Below are positions 6,788-13,855 of a DNA stretch of 14,882 nucleotides, piece by piece. The translations under genes were made by a program, and so were the position numbers. The stretch is from CAYLGY01 sp964383325. Its GTDB lineage: Bacteria; Pseudomonadota; Alphaproteobacteria; Rhizobiales; Rhizobiaceae. The notes beneath the pieces are model-generated. The model made no database searches and was not told the DNA's origin. It saw only the letters and a list, made by a program, of their open reading frames with translations. Location: NCBI GenBank assembly GCA_964383325.1, contig CAYLGY010000064.1:1-14882 (forward strand), given 5' to 3'. Within the stretch, counting starts at the first letter, position 1, and each line of letters begins with the position of its first letter.

Positions 6788-8428
6788 ATGACCAGCCCCT
6801 ACGACCTCGATCTGGACCGGAATCCTGCCAATTTCCAGCCGCTGACGCCATTGGTCTTTCTGGAGCGGGCGGCGCAGGTCCATCCGGACCATGTGGCGGT
6901 GATCCACGGCGCGACGCGGATCACCTATGCCGGGTTTCACGCCCGCGCGCGGCGGCTTGCCTCGGTGCTCGTCTCGCACGGCATTGGCCGAGGCGACACC
7001 GTTTCCGTGATGCTCTCCAACACGCCGGCCATGCTGGAATGTCATTTCGGCGTACCGATGGCCAGGGCCGTGCTGCATTCGTTGAATACCCGCCTCGATG
7101 CGGCGGCGCTGGCTTTCCAGCTCGACCATGCGGAGACCCGTGTGCTGATCGTCGACCGGGAATTCTCGGCGGTCGTCGCCGAGGCGCTCGCCTTGGCGAA
7201 AACGCGCCCGCTGGTCGTCGATTATGACGATCCGGAATATCCACAGGACGCGGCCTATCCGAAAGGCGAGCCGATCGGCTCGATCGATTATGAGGACTGG
7301 CTTGCGACGGGTGACGAGGATTTCGCCTGGCTGCGTCCGCAGGACGAATGGGATGCGATTTCACTCAACTACACCTCCGGAACGACCGGCGATCCCAAGG
7401 GGGTGGTCTATCACCACCGCGGCGCGGCACTGATGGCCTATGCCAATACGATTCATGCCGAGCTGGGCCGGCATTGTGTCTATCTGTGGACCCTGCCGAT
7501 GTTTCATTGCAATGGCTGGTGTTTCACCTGGACCCTCCCCATGCAGGCCGGGACGCATGTCTGCCTGCGCTGGGTGCGGGCTGGACCGATCTATGAAGCC
7601 ATTGCCGAGCATGGCGTCACCCATCTGTGCGGCGCGCCGATCGTCATGTCGACCCTGCTCAACGCGCCCGCGGAGGAGCGTCGCGCCTTCTCGCATCACG
7701 TCAGTTTCAATACCGCGGCCGCCCCGCCGCCCGGCGCGGTACTCGCCGCCATGACCGAAGCCGGCTTCTCGGTCAATCATCTCTACGGGCTGACCGAAAC
7801 CTACGGTCCGGCCGTGGTGAATGAGTGGAAGGGGGCGTGGGACGAGCTCGATCCGCAGGAACGTACCGCCATGAAGGGGCGCCAGGGTGTGCGCTATTCC
7901 GCGCTGGAGGAGCTGGCGGTTCTCGATCCCGGGACGATGCAGCCGACGCCGGCGGACGGCCAGACGATCGGCGAGGTGATGTTCCGCGGCAACATCGTGA
8001 TGAAGGGCTACCTGAAGAATCCGGCTGCGAGCGCCAGGGCCTTTGCCGGTGGCTGGTTTCACTCCGGGGATCTCGGCGTGATGCATCCCGATGGCTATCT
8101 GCAGATCAAGGACCGCTCGAAGGACATCATCATCTCGGGCGGGGAGAACATTTCCTCCATCGAGGTGGAGGATGCGATCTACCGGCACGCCGCAGTTGCG
8201 GCCTGCGCGGTCGTGGCGATGGCGGATGAGAAATGGGGCGAATCGCCCCTCGCCTTTGTGGAGTTGAAGCCGGGTGCGCAAGCGACAGAGGAGGAGATCA
8301 TCGCCCATTGCCGGGAAAGGCTCGCGCGCTTCAAATGCCCGAAAAAGGTCACCTTCACCCGTCTGCCGCGCACATCGACCGGCAAGATCCAGAAATTCCT
8401 GTTGCGGGAAATGGCCAGGACGGAATAG
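6788..8428 (+). CDS. AMP-forming acyl-CoA synthetase (DmdB-like/short- to medium-chain)
   Basis: The 546-aa protein has every signature of the ANL adenylate-forming superfamily. The phosphate loop YTSGTTGDPKG is at 195-205, GLTETYG lies in the middle, then GWFHSGDLGVMHPDGYLQIKDRSKD with the hinge Asp, and finally TSTGKIQK, whose Lys533 would catalyse adenylation. It activates a carboxylic acid to acyl-AMP and then acyl-CoA. The segment PMFHCNGWCFTWTLPMQAGTH and the insert KGAWDELDPQERTAMKGRQG are found in the subfamily that includes DmdB (methylmercaptopropionyl-CoA ligase) and related short- to medium-chain ligases, so substrate is open. The open frame extends 150 codons upstream across the divergent ThiE-like gene; ATG 6788 is chosen from family length and a GGAG about eight bases before it. 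It is a single-gene unit; its stop lies three bases from that of the convergent GDYXXLXY gene. Confidence 0.92.
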   Translation: MTSPYDLDLDRNPANFQPLTPLVFLERAAQVHPDHVAVIHGATRITYAGFHARARRLASVLVSHGIGRGDTVSVMLSNTPAMLECHFGVPMARAVLHSLNTRLDAAALAFQLDHAETRVLIVDREFSAVVAEALALAKTRPLVVDYDDPEYPQDAAYPKGEPIGSIDYEDWLATGDEDFAWLRPQDEWDAISLNYTSGTTGDPKGVVYHHRGAALMAYANTIHAELGRHCVYLWTLPMFHCNGWCFTWTLPMQAGTHVCLRWVRAGPIYEAIAEHGVTHLCGAPIVMSTLLNAPAEERRAFSHHVSFNTAAAPPPGAVLAAMTEAGFSVNHLYGLTETYGPAVVNEWKGAWDELDPQERTAMKGRQGVRYSALEELAVLDPGTMQPTPADGQTIGEVMFRGNIVMKGYLKNPAASARAFAGGWFHSGDLGVMHPDGYLQIKDRSKDIIISGGENISSIEVEDAIYRHAAVAACAVVAMADEKWGESPLAFVELKPGAQATEEEIIAHCRERLARFKCPKKVTFTRLPRTSTGKIQKFLLREMARTE

Positions 8429-8431
8429 GCC

Positions 8432-8929
8432 TTATTGCGGCGCGCCCTCGGGTGCCGCGTGGAGCGGCTCCAGCCGCTCGTTCATCAGGATGCCATCCTT
8501 GCGCAGCCGGGCGATGACGCGCATCGGGGTCTGGCGCATCTGGCGCTCGAGATCCAAAGCGCGCGTTTCGGCGACATAGATGCGGCTGATGAAATCCGGA
8601 GAGATCTGGCTGGCTTGCGGATCAACGCGCGCGGGGCAATCCGGATCTTCCGCCCGCGGCACGATCCGGGCCGTCACGCTGCCGTTCTCGCCGGGCGTGA
8701 GGCAGATCAGGCATTGCCCCGCGCGGCAGAGATCGCTGTCGCCTTCGACGTCCCACAGATAGCGGAAGACGATGTAATGTCCGCGCAGGGGATCGCGCGG
8801 GTCGAAGCCTGTGACGGGAATGGCCCATTCCTCTGCATTCGCGAGCGCCAGCTCATTGTGCAAGGTCGTCGTGGCGAGTCCTGCCAGCGGCAAAACCAGG
8901 ACGAGGGCGGCCATCCACCAGCGCTTCAT
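8432..8929 (-). CDS. GDYXXLXY-domain exported protein
   Basis: The 165-aa product begins with a membrane or signal segment (residues 4-22) and contains RGHYIVFRY (49-57), a variant of the GDYxxLxY motif that names the domain (PF14345). Family proteins have no known activity. Four cysteines are seen, three of them in LCRAGQCLIC (67-76). The open frame continues 130 codons upstream, but ATG 8929 is right: it overlaps the stop of the DUF2157 gene in ATGA and gives the expected signal segment at the start. The pairing of GDYXXLXY with DUF2157 genes is a recurring arrangement in proteobacteria, so the two products probably act together in the envelope. Confidence 0.85.
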   Translation of the reverse strand: MKRWWMAALVLVLPLAGLATTTLHNELALANAEEWAIPVTGFDPRDPLRGHYIVFRYLWDVEGDSDLCRAGQCLICLTPGENGSVTARIVPRAEDPDCPARVDPQASQISPDFISRIYVAETRALDLERQMRQTPMRVIARLRKDGILMNERLEPLHAAPEGAPQ

Positions 8930-10059
8930 GACACGTTTCCTTCGCGTCGTGGCCAGCGGTGCGCCGTCCGTCGCCAGATGACGAGCGCCAACAGCACGAT
9001 GAGGCCGCCGGCAATGAAGCCCGTTCCGGTCCAGGCCAGGGATCCGAACAGTTCGAAATAGACGATGCCGAGCCGGATCGCGATGGCGGCGAATCCGGTC
9101 CGGTACAGCCAGGGCTCGCGGTTTGCCGCCGCCGCCAGGATGATGGCACCCCACATGGCGCAGAACAGCACCAGTCCAATCGGCACCCAGTACCATTGCT
9201 GGCCATGCGGCGTCAGCAAGGCTGTCATGGCGGCCGCGAGGCCTGCGATCAGGGCAGTGCGGGTGAGGCGGCGCTGCCCTTGCGACAGTTGTCCGGCGGC
9301 GGCGAGGGCGAGAAGGCATGCGAGCACCGGCAGGACGAGCGCCTCCATCGCCGCCCGCGCCTCCTCAGGTGAAACGGAGTGCGACCAGGAAAAATGGGCA
9401 AGGCTGGCGAGCAACAGGATGTAGGCCATCCCGAAGCCGTCCAGAGCCTGGGTGAAGCCGTCTTCCCGCCGGATGGAAGCCGCGCCCGCCACGAGCAGGA
9501 AGGGAATTGCCCCGGCGATGCCGACAAGGCCGGACTGGAGAGGACGGGGCTGATCGGTGCCATGCATCGCGAGGCTCAGCATCAGCGCGCCCAGCATCAG
9601 CGCGAGCAGCGAGCCGGTGAGCCATGTCCGGCCCAGCGTCAGCAGCGCCGGCGCGCAGAGCAGTGTCCAGAACGCGAGCGGCTGCCACAGCGGTGCTGTC
9701 TGTTGATAGATCTGCCCCTGCAGGGCAATGCCTCCGAGCGTAAGCGCGCACAATGCGAACAGCGAGGCTTCCGCCAGCCAGAGACGGTCGTTTCGCCATC
9801 CATGGGCCGCAACCGCCGCCGCGGCAGCAATGGCAGTAAACATTACGCCAAGCTTCAGATAGGCGTCGATCCGGTCCCAGTTTGCCCCGATGACCAGCAG
9901 GATGCCGAGCGCTAGCGCGAACAGCGCCAGCGACGCCACGCTCCAGACGAGGATCGGCCTTTCCGTCTGGCGTTCATGGGCAAGTATGGCCTGTGCGGCC
10001 GCCTCGTCGATCAGGCCGGCCTCCCTCCAGCGCAAGAGTCTCCGCTCAATTCCCCTCAT
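8926..10059 (-). CDS. DUF2157 polytopic membrane protein
   Basis: This 377-aa protein opens with a cytosolic domain RRLLRWREAGLIDEAAAQAILAHE (6-29) typical of DUF2157 (PF09925), a helix-turn segment that precedes about eleven hydrophobic helices, the first at 37-58 (LFALALGILLVIGANW). No catalytic residues can be named and the function of the family is unknown. The ATG at 10059 has GGAG ahead of it (in CCGGAGCGGCAAGCC). The gene lies 24 bases after the VanZ-like gene and overlaps the GDYXXLXY gene by four bases, so the three form one transcription unit of membrane proteins. Confidence 0.9.
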   Translation of the reverse strand: MRGIERRLLRWREAGLIDEAAAQAILAHERQTERPILVWSVASLALFALALGILLVIGANWDRIDAYLKLGVMFTAIAAAAAVAAHGWRNDRLWLAEASLFALCALTLGGIALQGQIYQQTAPLWQPLAFWTLLCAPALLTLGRTWLTGSLLALMLGALMLSLAMHGTDQPRPLQSGLVGIAGAIPFLLVAGAASIRREDGFTQALDGFGMAYILLLASLAHFSWSHSVSPEEARAAMEALVLPVLACLLALAAAGQLSQGQRRLTRTALIAGLAAAMTALLTPHGQQWYWVPIGLVLFCAMWGAIILAAAANREPWLYRTGFAAIAIRLGIVYFELFGSLAWTGTGFIAGGLIVLLALVIWRRTAHRWPRREGNVS

Positions 10060-10083
10060 GGCTTGCCGCTCCGGAATGCCCGC

Positions 10084-10479
10084 TCACATGCCGATTTCCG
10101 TCAGCCGGTTCCAGGCCCGGGACGCCATGCCTCCGATTGCGACCCCGACTGCGCCCGCCGCGAAATCGCCGATACTCGCGGTCCGCCCGTCAATCGCAAG
10201 CTGGCCCAATTCGATGAGTCCCGCAAGCAGGATCAGGAAAACCGGCCATCGAAAGGTAGACGCGCGGGGAGCGGGCGCGGCGAAGGCGCAGGCCGCAAAG
10301 GCCAGGAAATGCAGGAGCAGGTCTGGCCGGTCGAGCGTTCCGAGGAGGCGCGGCAACGGCGGCGGGAGCAGGATGCCGAAACAGAACGTTGCGGTCAGTG
10401 CGAGAAGGAAAGGCATCTTTCTCGATGCTCGCCGGATCCGCCGTGCAGGCGTCTCGGCAGGGCTCGGGTCAGCAGGCAA
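10084..10479 (-). CDS. VanZ-like membrane protein
   Basis: The 131-aa product has VanZ-family hallmarks: Asp53 and His57 in DLLLHFLAF, Glu90/Gln93 in LIELGQ, and GRTASIGDFAAGAVGVAIGG (98-117), with about four membrane helices. VanZ proteins give low-level teicoplanin resistance in enterococci, but most proteobacterial members have no known role. The start is uncertain. TTG at 10479 gives the family's usual length and keeps the basic stretch RRIRRASRK before the first helix, but it has no ribosome site; ATG at 10416 would give 110 aa and has only a weak GAGAAAG. It is the first gene of the unit with DUF2157 and GDYXXLXY. Confidence 0.75.
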   Translation of the reverse strand: MPADPSPAETPARRIRRASRKMPFLLALTATFCFGILLPPPLPRLLGTLDRPDLLLHFLAFAACAFAAPAPRASTFRWPVFLILLAGLIELGQLAIDGRTASIGDFAAGAVGVAIGGMASRAWNRLTEIGM

Positions 10480-10639
10480 GGGTCGGGCAGTGCTGACGTG
10501 GATAGGTCATGTGAATGCGCTGCCTCCCTTGGCTTTCGGCCTGCAATGCCGCAGTGACCCCTAGCGAGGCGACTGGGCCAAATCAAGGCAAGGGATTGTA
10601 CGAAAGCAGTGAATTCGGCGGGCGCCGCCGTTGCCTGAC

Positions 10640-10667
10640 TTGCATTTTTCGGGTGAACGACTATGTT
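10640..10667 (+). promoter_or_regulatory. Weak promoter candidate for the rnk-like/dad unit
   Basis: TTGCAT (10640-10645) is followed after 16 bases by TATGTT (10662-10667). Matches to consensus are only 3/6 and 4/6. If real, the transcript would have a leader of more than 200 bases that includes the three hairpins before the first gene. Confidence 0.2.
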
Positions 10668-10801
10668 ACCGGCATTCTGGTCTGCATTCTTCAGGGATGA
10701 GCAGCCGTGCAAATGCGCCAACGCATTACGACCTTCAGCGGGAGCCGCGTCCGGTTCTTGAACCACGCGGGAAGCCTGATAACGGGCAAATAGCCCTGGC
10801 G

Positions 10802-10815
10802 CGGCCGAAAGGCCG
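10802..10815 (+). other. GNRA-tetraloop hairpin in the dad-unit leader
   Basis: CGGCC-GAAA-GGCCG is a perfect 5-bp stem capped by a GAAA tetraloop, one of the most stable RNA hairpin types. It reads as a proper GNRA loop only on the plus strand, the direction of the downstream operon. Confidence 0.4.
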
Positions 10816-10862
10816 TCGACTGGGGGCCGGAAAATCCACACCACTTCATACGAAACCTGTTT

Positions 10863-10878
10863 CCAGACCCCGGTCTGG
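10863..10878. promoter_or_regulatory. 16-bp palindrome next to the ribosome site of the rnk-like gene
   Basis: CCAGACC-CC-GGTCTGG is a perfect 7-bp inverted repeat ending two bases before GGAG (10880-10883), the ribosome site for ATG 10892. Directly upstream is GAAAC-CT-GTTTC (10852-10863), which shares a base with it, so the two hairpins would stack or compete. It could be a protein operator, a leader hairpin controlling translation, or both. Confidence 0.4.
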
Positions 10879-10891
10879 CGGAGTTCCTGAA

Positions 10892-11413
10892 ATGATCCTC
10901 GGATTTACCGGCTGCTGGATGACAGCCAGGGACCATCACCTCTGCTATCGCCTCCTGCAAGAACTCGAGCGCTCCGGTTCCGCGCTCGCCGTGGCACTGC
11001 GCGACAGGCTCGAACGCGCGGTCCTGGTCGATTCCGGCAAACTTCCCGCTACCGTCGTCACCCTCGACAGTTGCGTCGAGTATCTCCTTGATGATTCGGT
11101 GACCGAACGGCGGATCCTCGTGCATCGCGACGAGCTGCAGACGGTCGGCCTTCATCTGCCGCTGGCGACGCCGCGCGGCATTGCGCTGATCGGCTTGCGC
11201 GAAGGCCAGGAGACCCGCTTTCAGGAAAATGGCCGCTGGCGCCGGCTACGTGTCATGCGTGTCGGCTTCCGGCCGGACCGACCGGGTACAGTTCCCGTTC
11301 CGCCTGCCGGGGACGTAGGTGCGGTCCTCGTCGATCTGGAAGTCGCCCGAATGGCGCGTCGCGCTGCCTGTGAACCCAACTTGAATGTATCGAGAAAGAA
11401 GGAAACCCGATGA
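10892..11413 (+). CDS. Rnk-type regulator, GreA/GreB C-terminal fold
   Basis: The 173-aa product has a helical N-terminus (about 13-45) and a GreA/GreB/Rnk FKBP-like domain (about 50-128). LPATVVTLDSCVEYLLDD (51-68) corresponds to the Rnk segment LPADVVTMNSRVRF, and LATPRGIALIGLREGQ (91-106) to the family's LAPLGAALLGLRVGQ, followed by RRLRVMRVGFRP. Rnk binds RNA polymerase but lacks the long coiled-coil finger of GreA, as here. A tail of about 45 residues (129-173) has no match that I know. ATG 10892 has GGAG eight bases upstream; ATG 10919 is a possible alternative. The open frame reaches back to 10631 without homology. Its stop overlaps the dadA start in ATGA, so its translation is coupled to D-alanine catabolism. 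Whether it regulates that operon is inference. Confidence 0.75.
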   Translation: MILGFTGCWMTARDHHLCYRLLQELERSGSALAVALRDRLERAVLVDSGKLPATVVTLDSCVEYLLDDSVTERRILVHRDELQTVGLHLPLATPRGIALIGLREGQETRFQENGRWRRLRVMRVGFRPDRPGTVPVPPAGDVGAVLVDLEVARMARRAACEPNLNVSRKKETR

Positions 11414-12663
11414 AAGTAGCGATTCTGGGCGGGGGCGTCATCGGCGTGACTTCCGCCTTCTATCTTGCGCGGGCCGGCCATGAGGTCACGGTCATCGACC
11501 GGCAGAACGGCGCGGCCCTTGAAACGAGCTATGCGAATGCCGGCGAGATCTCTCCCGGCTATGCATCTCCCTGGGCGGGACCCGGCGTGCCTGTGAAGGC
11601 CGTGAAATGGCTGCTGATGCGTCACGGTCCGCTGGCCGTCCGTCCCCGCCTCGATCCGGAAATGTGGCGCTGGATGCTGCAGATGCTCGGCAATTGCACG
11701 CGGTCGGCATATGCGCGCAACAAGTCACGCATGGTTCCGATCGCGGAGTACAGCCGTGATTGCCTGCGCGAGCTGCGCGACGAGACCGGCATTGCCTATG
11801 ACCATCGCAGTCAGGGAACGCTCCAGCTATTCCGCACCCAGAAACAGTTCGACGGCATCGGCAATGATGTCGAGGTCCTCAGCCAGTTTTCCGTGCCCTT
11901 CGAGGTGCTGGACCGCGCCGGATGCGCGGCGGCCGAGCCGGCGCTCGGGCTTGTGCAGGAGAAATTCGTCGGTGGCCTCCGGCTCCCCGGGGACGAGACC
12001 GGCGACTGCTACATGTTCACGCGCAAGTTGGCGGAACTTACCGCCGAAACGGTCCGCTACCGCTTTGGCGAGACCATCCTCGAGATCCTCAGCGACGGCA
12101 GGAAGGTGACGGGCGTGCGGACCAGCAGCGGCCGCATCGAGGCGGATGCGGTGGTCGTGGCGCTCGGCAGCTATTCGCCCGCCATGGTGAAGCCGTTCGG
12201 CTTGCATCTGCCCGTATTCCCCGTCAAGGGCTATTCCCTTACGATACCCATCGAGAATGCGGATGGAGCCCCGGTTTCCACTGTCATGGACGAGACCTAC
12301 AAGATCGCCATTACCCGGCTGGGCGACCGCGTTCGCGTCGGAGGCACGGCGGAAGTCGCCGGGTTCGATCTCTCCCTGCGCCAGTCGCGCCGCGCGCCGC
12401 TGGAGCATTCGGTAAGTGATCTGTTCGGAACGGCGGGACGCGTCGAAAACGCGGACTTCTGGTGCGGGCTTCGCCCGATGACGCCGGATGGCCCGCCCGT
12501 GATCGGCGCCGCCGGCCCGTCCGGCCTCTATCTCAATACAGGGCACGGGACGCTGGGCTGGACCATGGCATGCGGTTCCGGACGTGTGATCGCCGACCTG
12601 GTCTCCGGCAGGAGCCCGGAGATCGATGCGCGGGAACTGAGTCTCGACAGGTATGCCAGATGA
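11410..12663 (+). CDS. dadA: D-amino acid dehydrogenase, small subunit type
   Basis: The 417-aa flavoprotein matches E. coli DadA along its whole length. MKVAILGGGVIGVTSAFYLARAGHEVTVIDR holds the FAD-binding GxGxxG (7-12) and the acidic end of the second strand. ALETSYANAGEISPGYASPWAGPGVP, VKGYSLTIPIENADGAPVSTVMDETYKIAIT and the C-terminal LNTGHGTLGWTMACGSG are close to the E. coli protein. It oxidises D-alanine and other D-amino acids to 2-oxo acids and ammonia and passes electrons to the respiratory chain at the inner membrane. AAGGA lies about six bases before the ATG. It overlaps both the preceding rnk-like gene and the following racemase gene by ATGA, so the three are translated as a coupled set. 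Confidence 0.97.
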   Translation: MKVAILGGGVIGVTSAFYLARAGHEVTVIDRQNGAALETSYANAGEISPGYASPWAGPGVPVKAVKWLLMRHGPLAVRPRLDPEMWRWMLQMLGNCTRSAYARNKSRMVPIAEYSRDCLRELRDETGIAYDHRSQGTLQLFRTQKQFDGIGNDVEVLSQFSVPFEVLDRAGCAAAEPALGLVQEKFVGGLRLPGDETGDCYMFTRKLAELTAETVRYRFGETILEILSDGRKVTGVRTSSGRIEADAVVVALGSYSPAMVKPFGLHLPVFPVKGYSLTIPIENADGAPVSTVMDETYKIAITRLGDRVRVGGTAEVAGFDLSLRQSRRAPLEHSVSDLFGTAGRVENADFWCGLRPMTPDGPPVIGAAGPSGLYLNTGHGTLGWTMACGSGRVIADLVSGRSPEIDARELSLDRYAR

Positions 12664-13793
12664 GGGTTCCCGCTCACCAGGCCGGCGCGGTGCTGACGGT
12701 CGATCTCGATGCCATCGTCCACAATTATCGCCTGCTCCGCGCCCGGCTGCGGAATGGCGCCTGCGCGGCGGTGGTCAAGGCCGATGCATACGGGCTGGGT
12801 GCAGGGGAAGTCGCGCAGGCACTGTGGCGGGCGGGTTGTCGCGATTTCTTCGTCGCGCATCTGTTCGAGGGAATCTCGCTGCGCGAGTCGCTCGGCGCAG
12901 ATGCGACGATCATGGTGCTGAATGGCACCCCGCCCGGCACCGAGGCCGATTTTCTGGAGGCGGGGCTGGTTCCGGTCGTGAATTCACGTGTGGAATTGGC
13001 CGGTTGGCGCGCCTTTCGCCGGAAAAGGAGCTGCGAGGACCTGCCCGTCGCCCTTCAGCTTGACAGTGGCATGTCGCGCCTTGGCCTTTCGCCGGCCGAT
13101 GTCGAGGCGATCGCGGCCGATCCCGGCTTGCTGGACGGATTGCGTGTCACGCTGGTGATGAGTCATCTCGCCTGCGCAGACGAGTCCGAACACTCGGCCA
13201 ACCGCGCGCAGCTGCAGCAATTCAACCGATTGCGGGCGATGTTGCCGCCGGCGCGCGCCTCGCTGGCGAATTCGTCGGGGATCTTCCTTGGTCCGGACTG
13301 GCATTTCGACCTGGCCCGACCGGGCGCGGCACTATACGGCATCAACCCCACGCCGGGCCGGCCCAATCCGATGCGCCAGGTCGTGACCCTTTCGGCGCGC
13401 ATAATCCAGCTTCGCGAGGTTCCCGAAGAATGTGGGGTCGGCTATGGGCACGCCGCCCGCTGCCTGGCGCCTGGGAAGCTTGCCACCATCTCCTATGGCT
13501 ATGCTGATGGCTGGCCGCGCAATGCCGCGGCTTCTGCCTTTGCGGGAGATTCGCGCCTGCCCTTTCTGGGCCGTGTCTCCATGGATAGCATCATTCTTGA
13601 TGCGGGAAGTTGCAGCGTCCCGCTGAAAGAGGGCATGATGGTCGAGCTGATCTCGGATCGGCAGACGGTCGATGACATTGCCGCGGTCGCCGGCACGATC
13701 GGGTATGAGATCCTGACAAGGCTTGGACATCGGGCGCACCGGCGCTATGAAGGCGGTTTCAGCCCCGAGGCCGATCCGGTTCCGGATCGGTAA
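12660..13793 (+). CDS. dadX: Alanine racemase, catabolic type
   Basis: The 377-aa product is a full-length fold-III PLP racemase. Lys40 in VVKADAYGLGAGE forms the Schiff base with PLP, and Tyr262 in ECGVGYGHAAR is the second catalytic base. LDSGMSRLG (134-142), ARPGAALYGINP (219-230), YGYADGW and GRVSMD are further family motifs. It interconverts L- and D-alanine. The ATG overlaps the dadA stop, which indicates the catabolic DadX role; it may also supply D-alanine for peptidoglycan if no second racemase gene exists. The frame is open 66 codons upstream inside dadA, but the overlap ATG at 12660 gives the normal racemase N-terminus (VLTVDLDAIVHNY). The last codons form a perfect inverted repeat that ends at the stop. 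Confidence 0.96.
   Translation: MRVPAHQAGAVLTVDLDAIVHNYRLLRARLRNGACAAVVKADAYGLGAGEVAQALWRAGCRDFFVAHLFEGISLRESLGADATIMVLNGTPPGTEADFLEAGLVPVVNSRVELAGWRAFRRKRSCEDLPVALQLDSGMSRLGLSPADVEAIAADPGLLDGLRVTLVMSHLACADESEHSANRAQLQQFNRLRAMLPPARASLANSSGIFLGPDWHFDLARPGAALYGINPTPGRPNPMRQVVTLSARIIQLREVPEECGVGYGHAARCLAPGKLATISYGYADGWPRNAAASAFAGDSRLPFLGRVSMDSIILDAGSCSVPLKEGMMVELISDRQTVDDIAAVAGTIGYEILTRLGHRAHRRYEGGFSPEADPVPDR
13771..13790. repeat. 20-bp palindrome abutting the dadX stop codon
   Basis: CCGATCCGG (13771-13779) and CCGGATCGG (13782-13790) are perfect inverted repeats with TT between them; TAA follows immediately. No T-tract follows, so it is not a standard intrinsic terminator. It could stabilise the 3' end, weaken read-through into the dehydrogenase gene, or be a protein site. 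Confidence 0.5.
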
Positions 13794-13840
13794 CATTCAC
13801 GGATATGCGGTCGGAGCCTCGGCGTCCGGCCCCGAAACTG

Positions 13841-13846
13841 AAGGAG
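13841..13846 (+). promoter_or_regulatory. Ribosome binding site of the alcohol dehydrogenase gene
   Basis: AAGGAG lies nine bases before ATG 13856 and confirms this start. No clear promoter is seen in the 62 bases after dadX, so read-through from the dad unit is possible. Confidence 0.6.
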
Positions 13847-13855
13847 ATCGAGCCC

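Larger units (their letters stand above)
10480..10891. promoter_or_regulatory. Divergent intergenic region between the VanZ unit and the rnk-like/dad unit
   Basis: No gene-like frame is seen in these 412 bases; the open frames crossing it have no homology. It must hold the promoters of both flanking units. It contains hairpins at 10616-10630 (CGGCGG/CCGCCG), 10802-10815, 10852-10863 and 10863-10878. No Lrp-type or other regulator gene is next to it. Confidence 0.5.

Noticed and set aside
8428..8432. Bidirectional terminator between the convergent acyl-CoA synthetase and GDYXXLXY genes
   Set aside because: The stops are three bases apart and the local AATAGGCCTTATT is only an imperfect, short palindrome without a usable stem and T-tract.
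10395..10844. A 149-codon minus-strand frame upstream of the VanZ-like gene
   Set aside because: It overlaps the VanZ-like gene in another frame, shows no domain or ribosome site, and lies across the likely promoter region.
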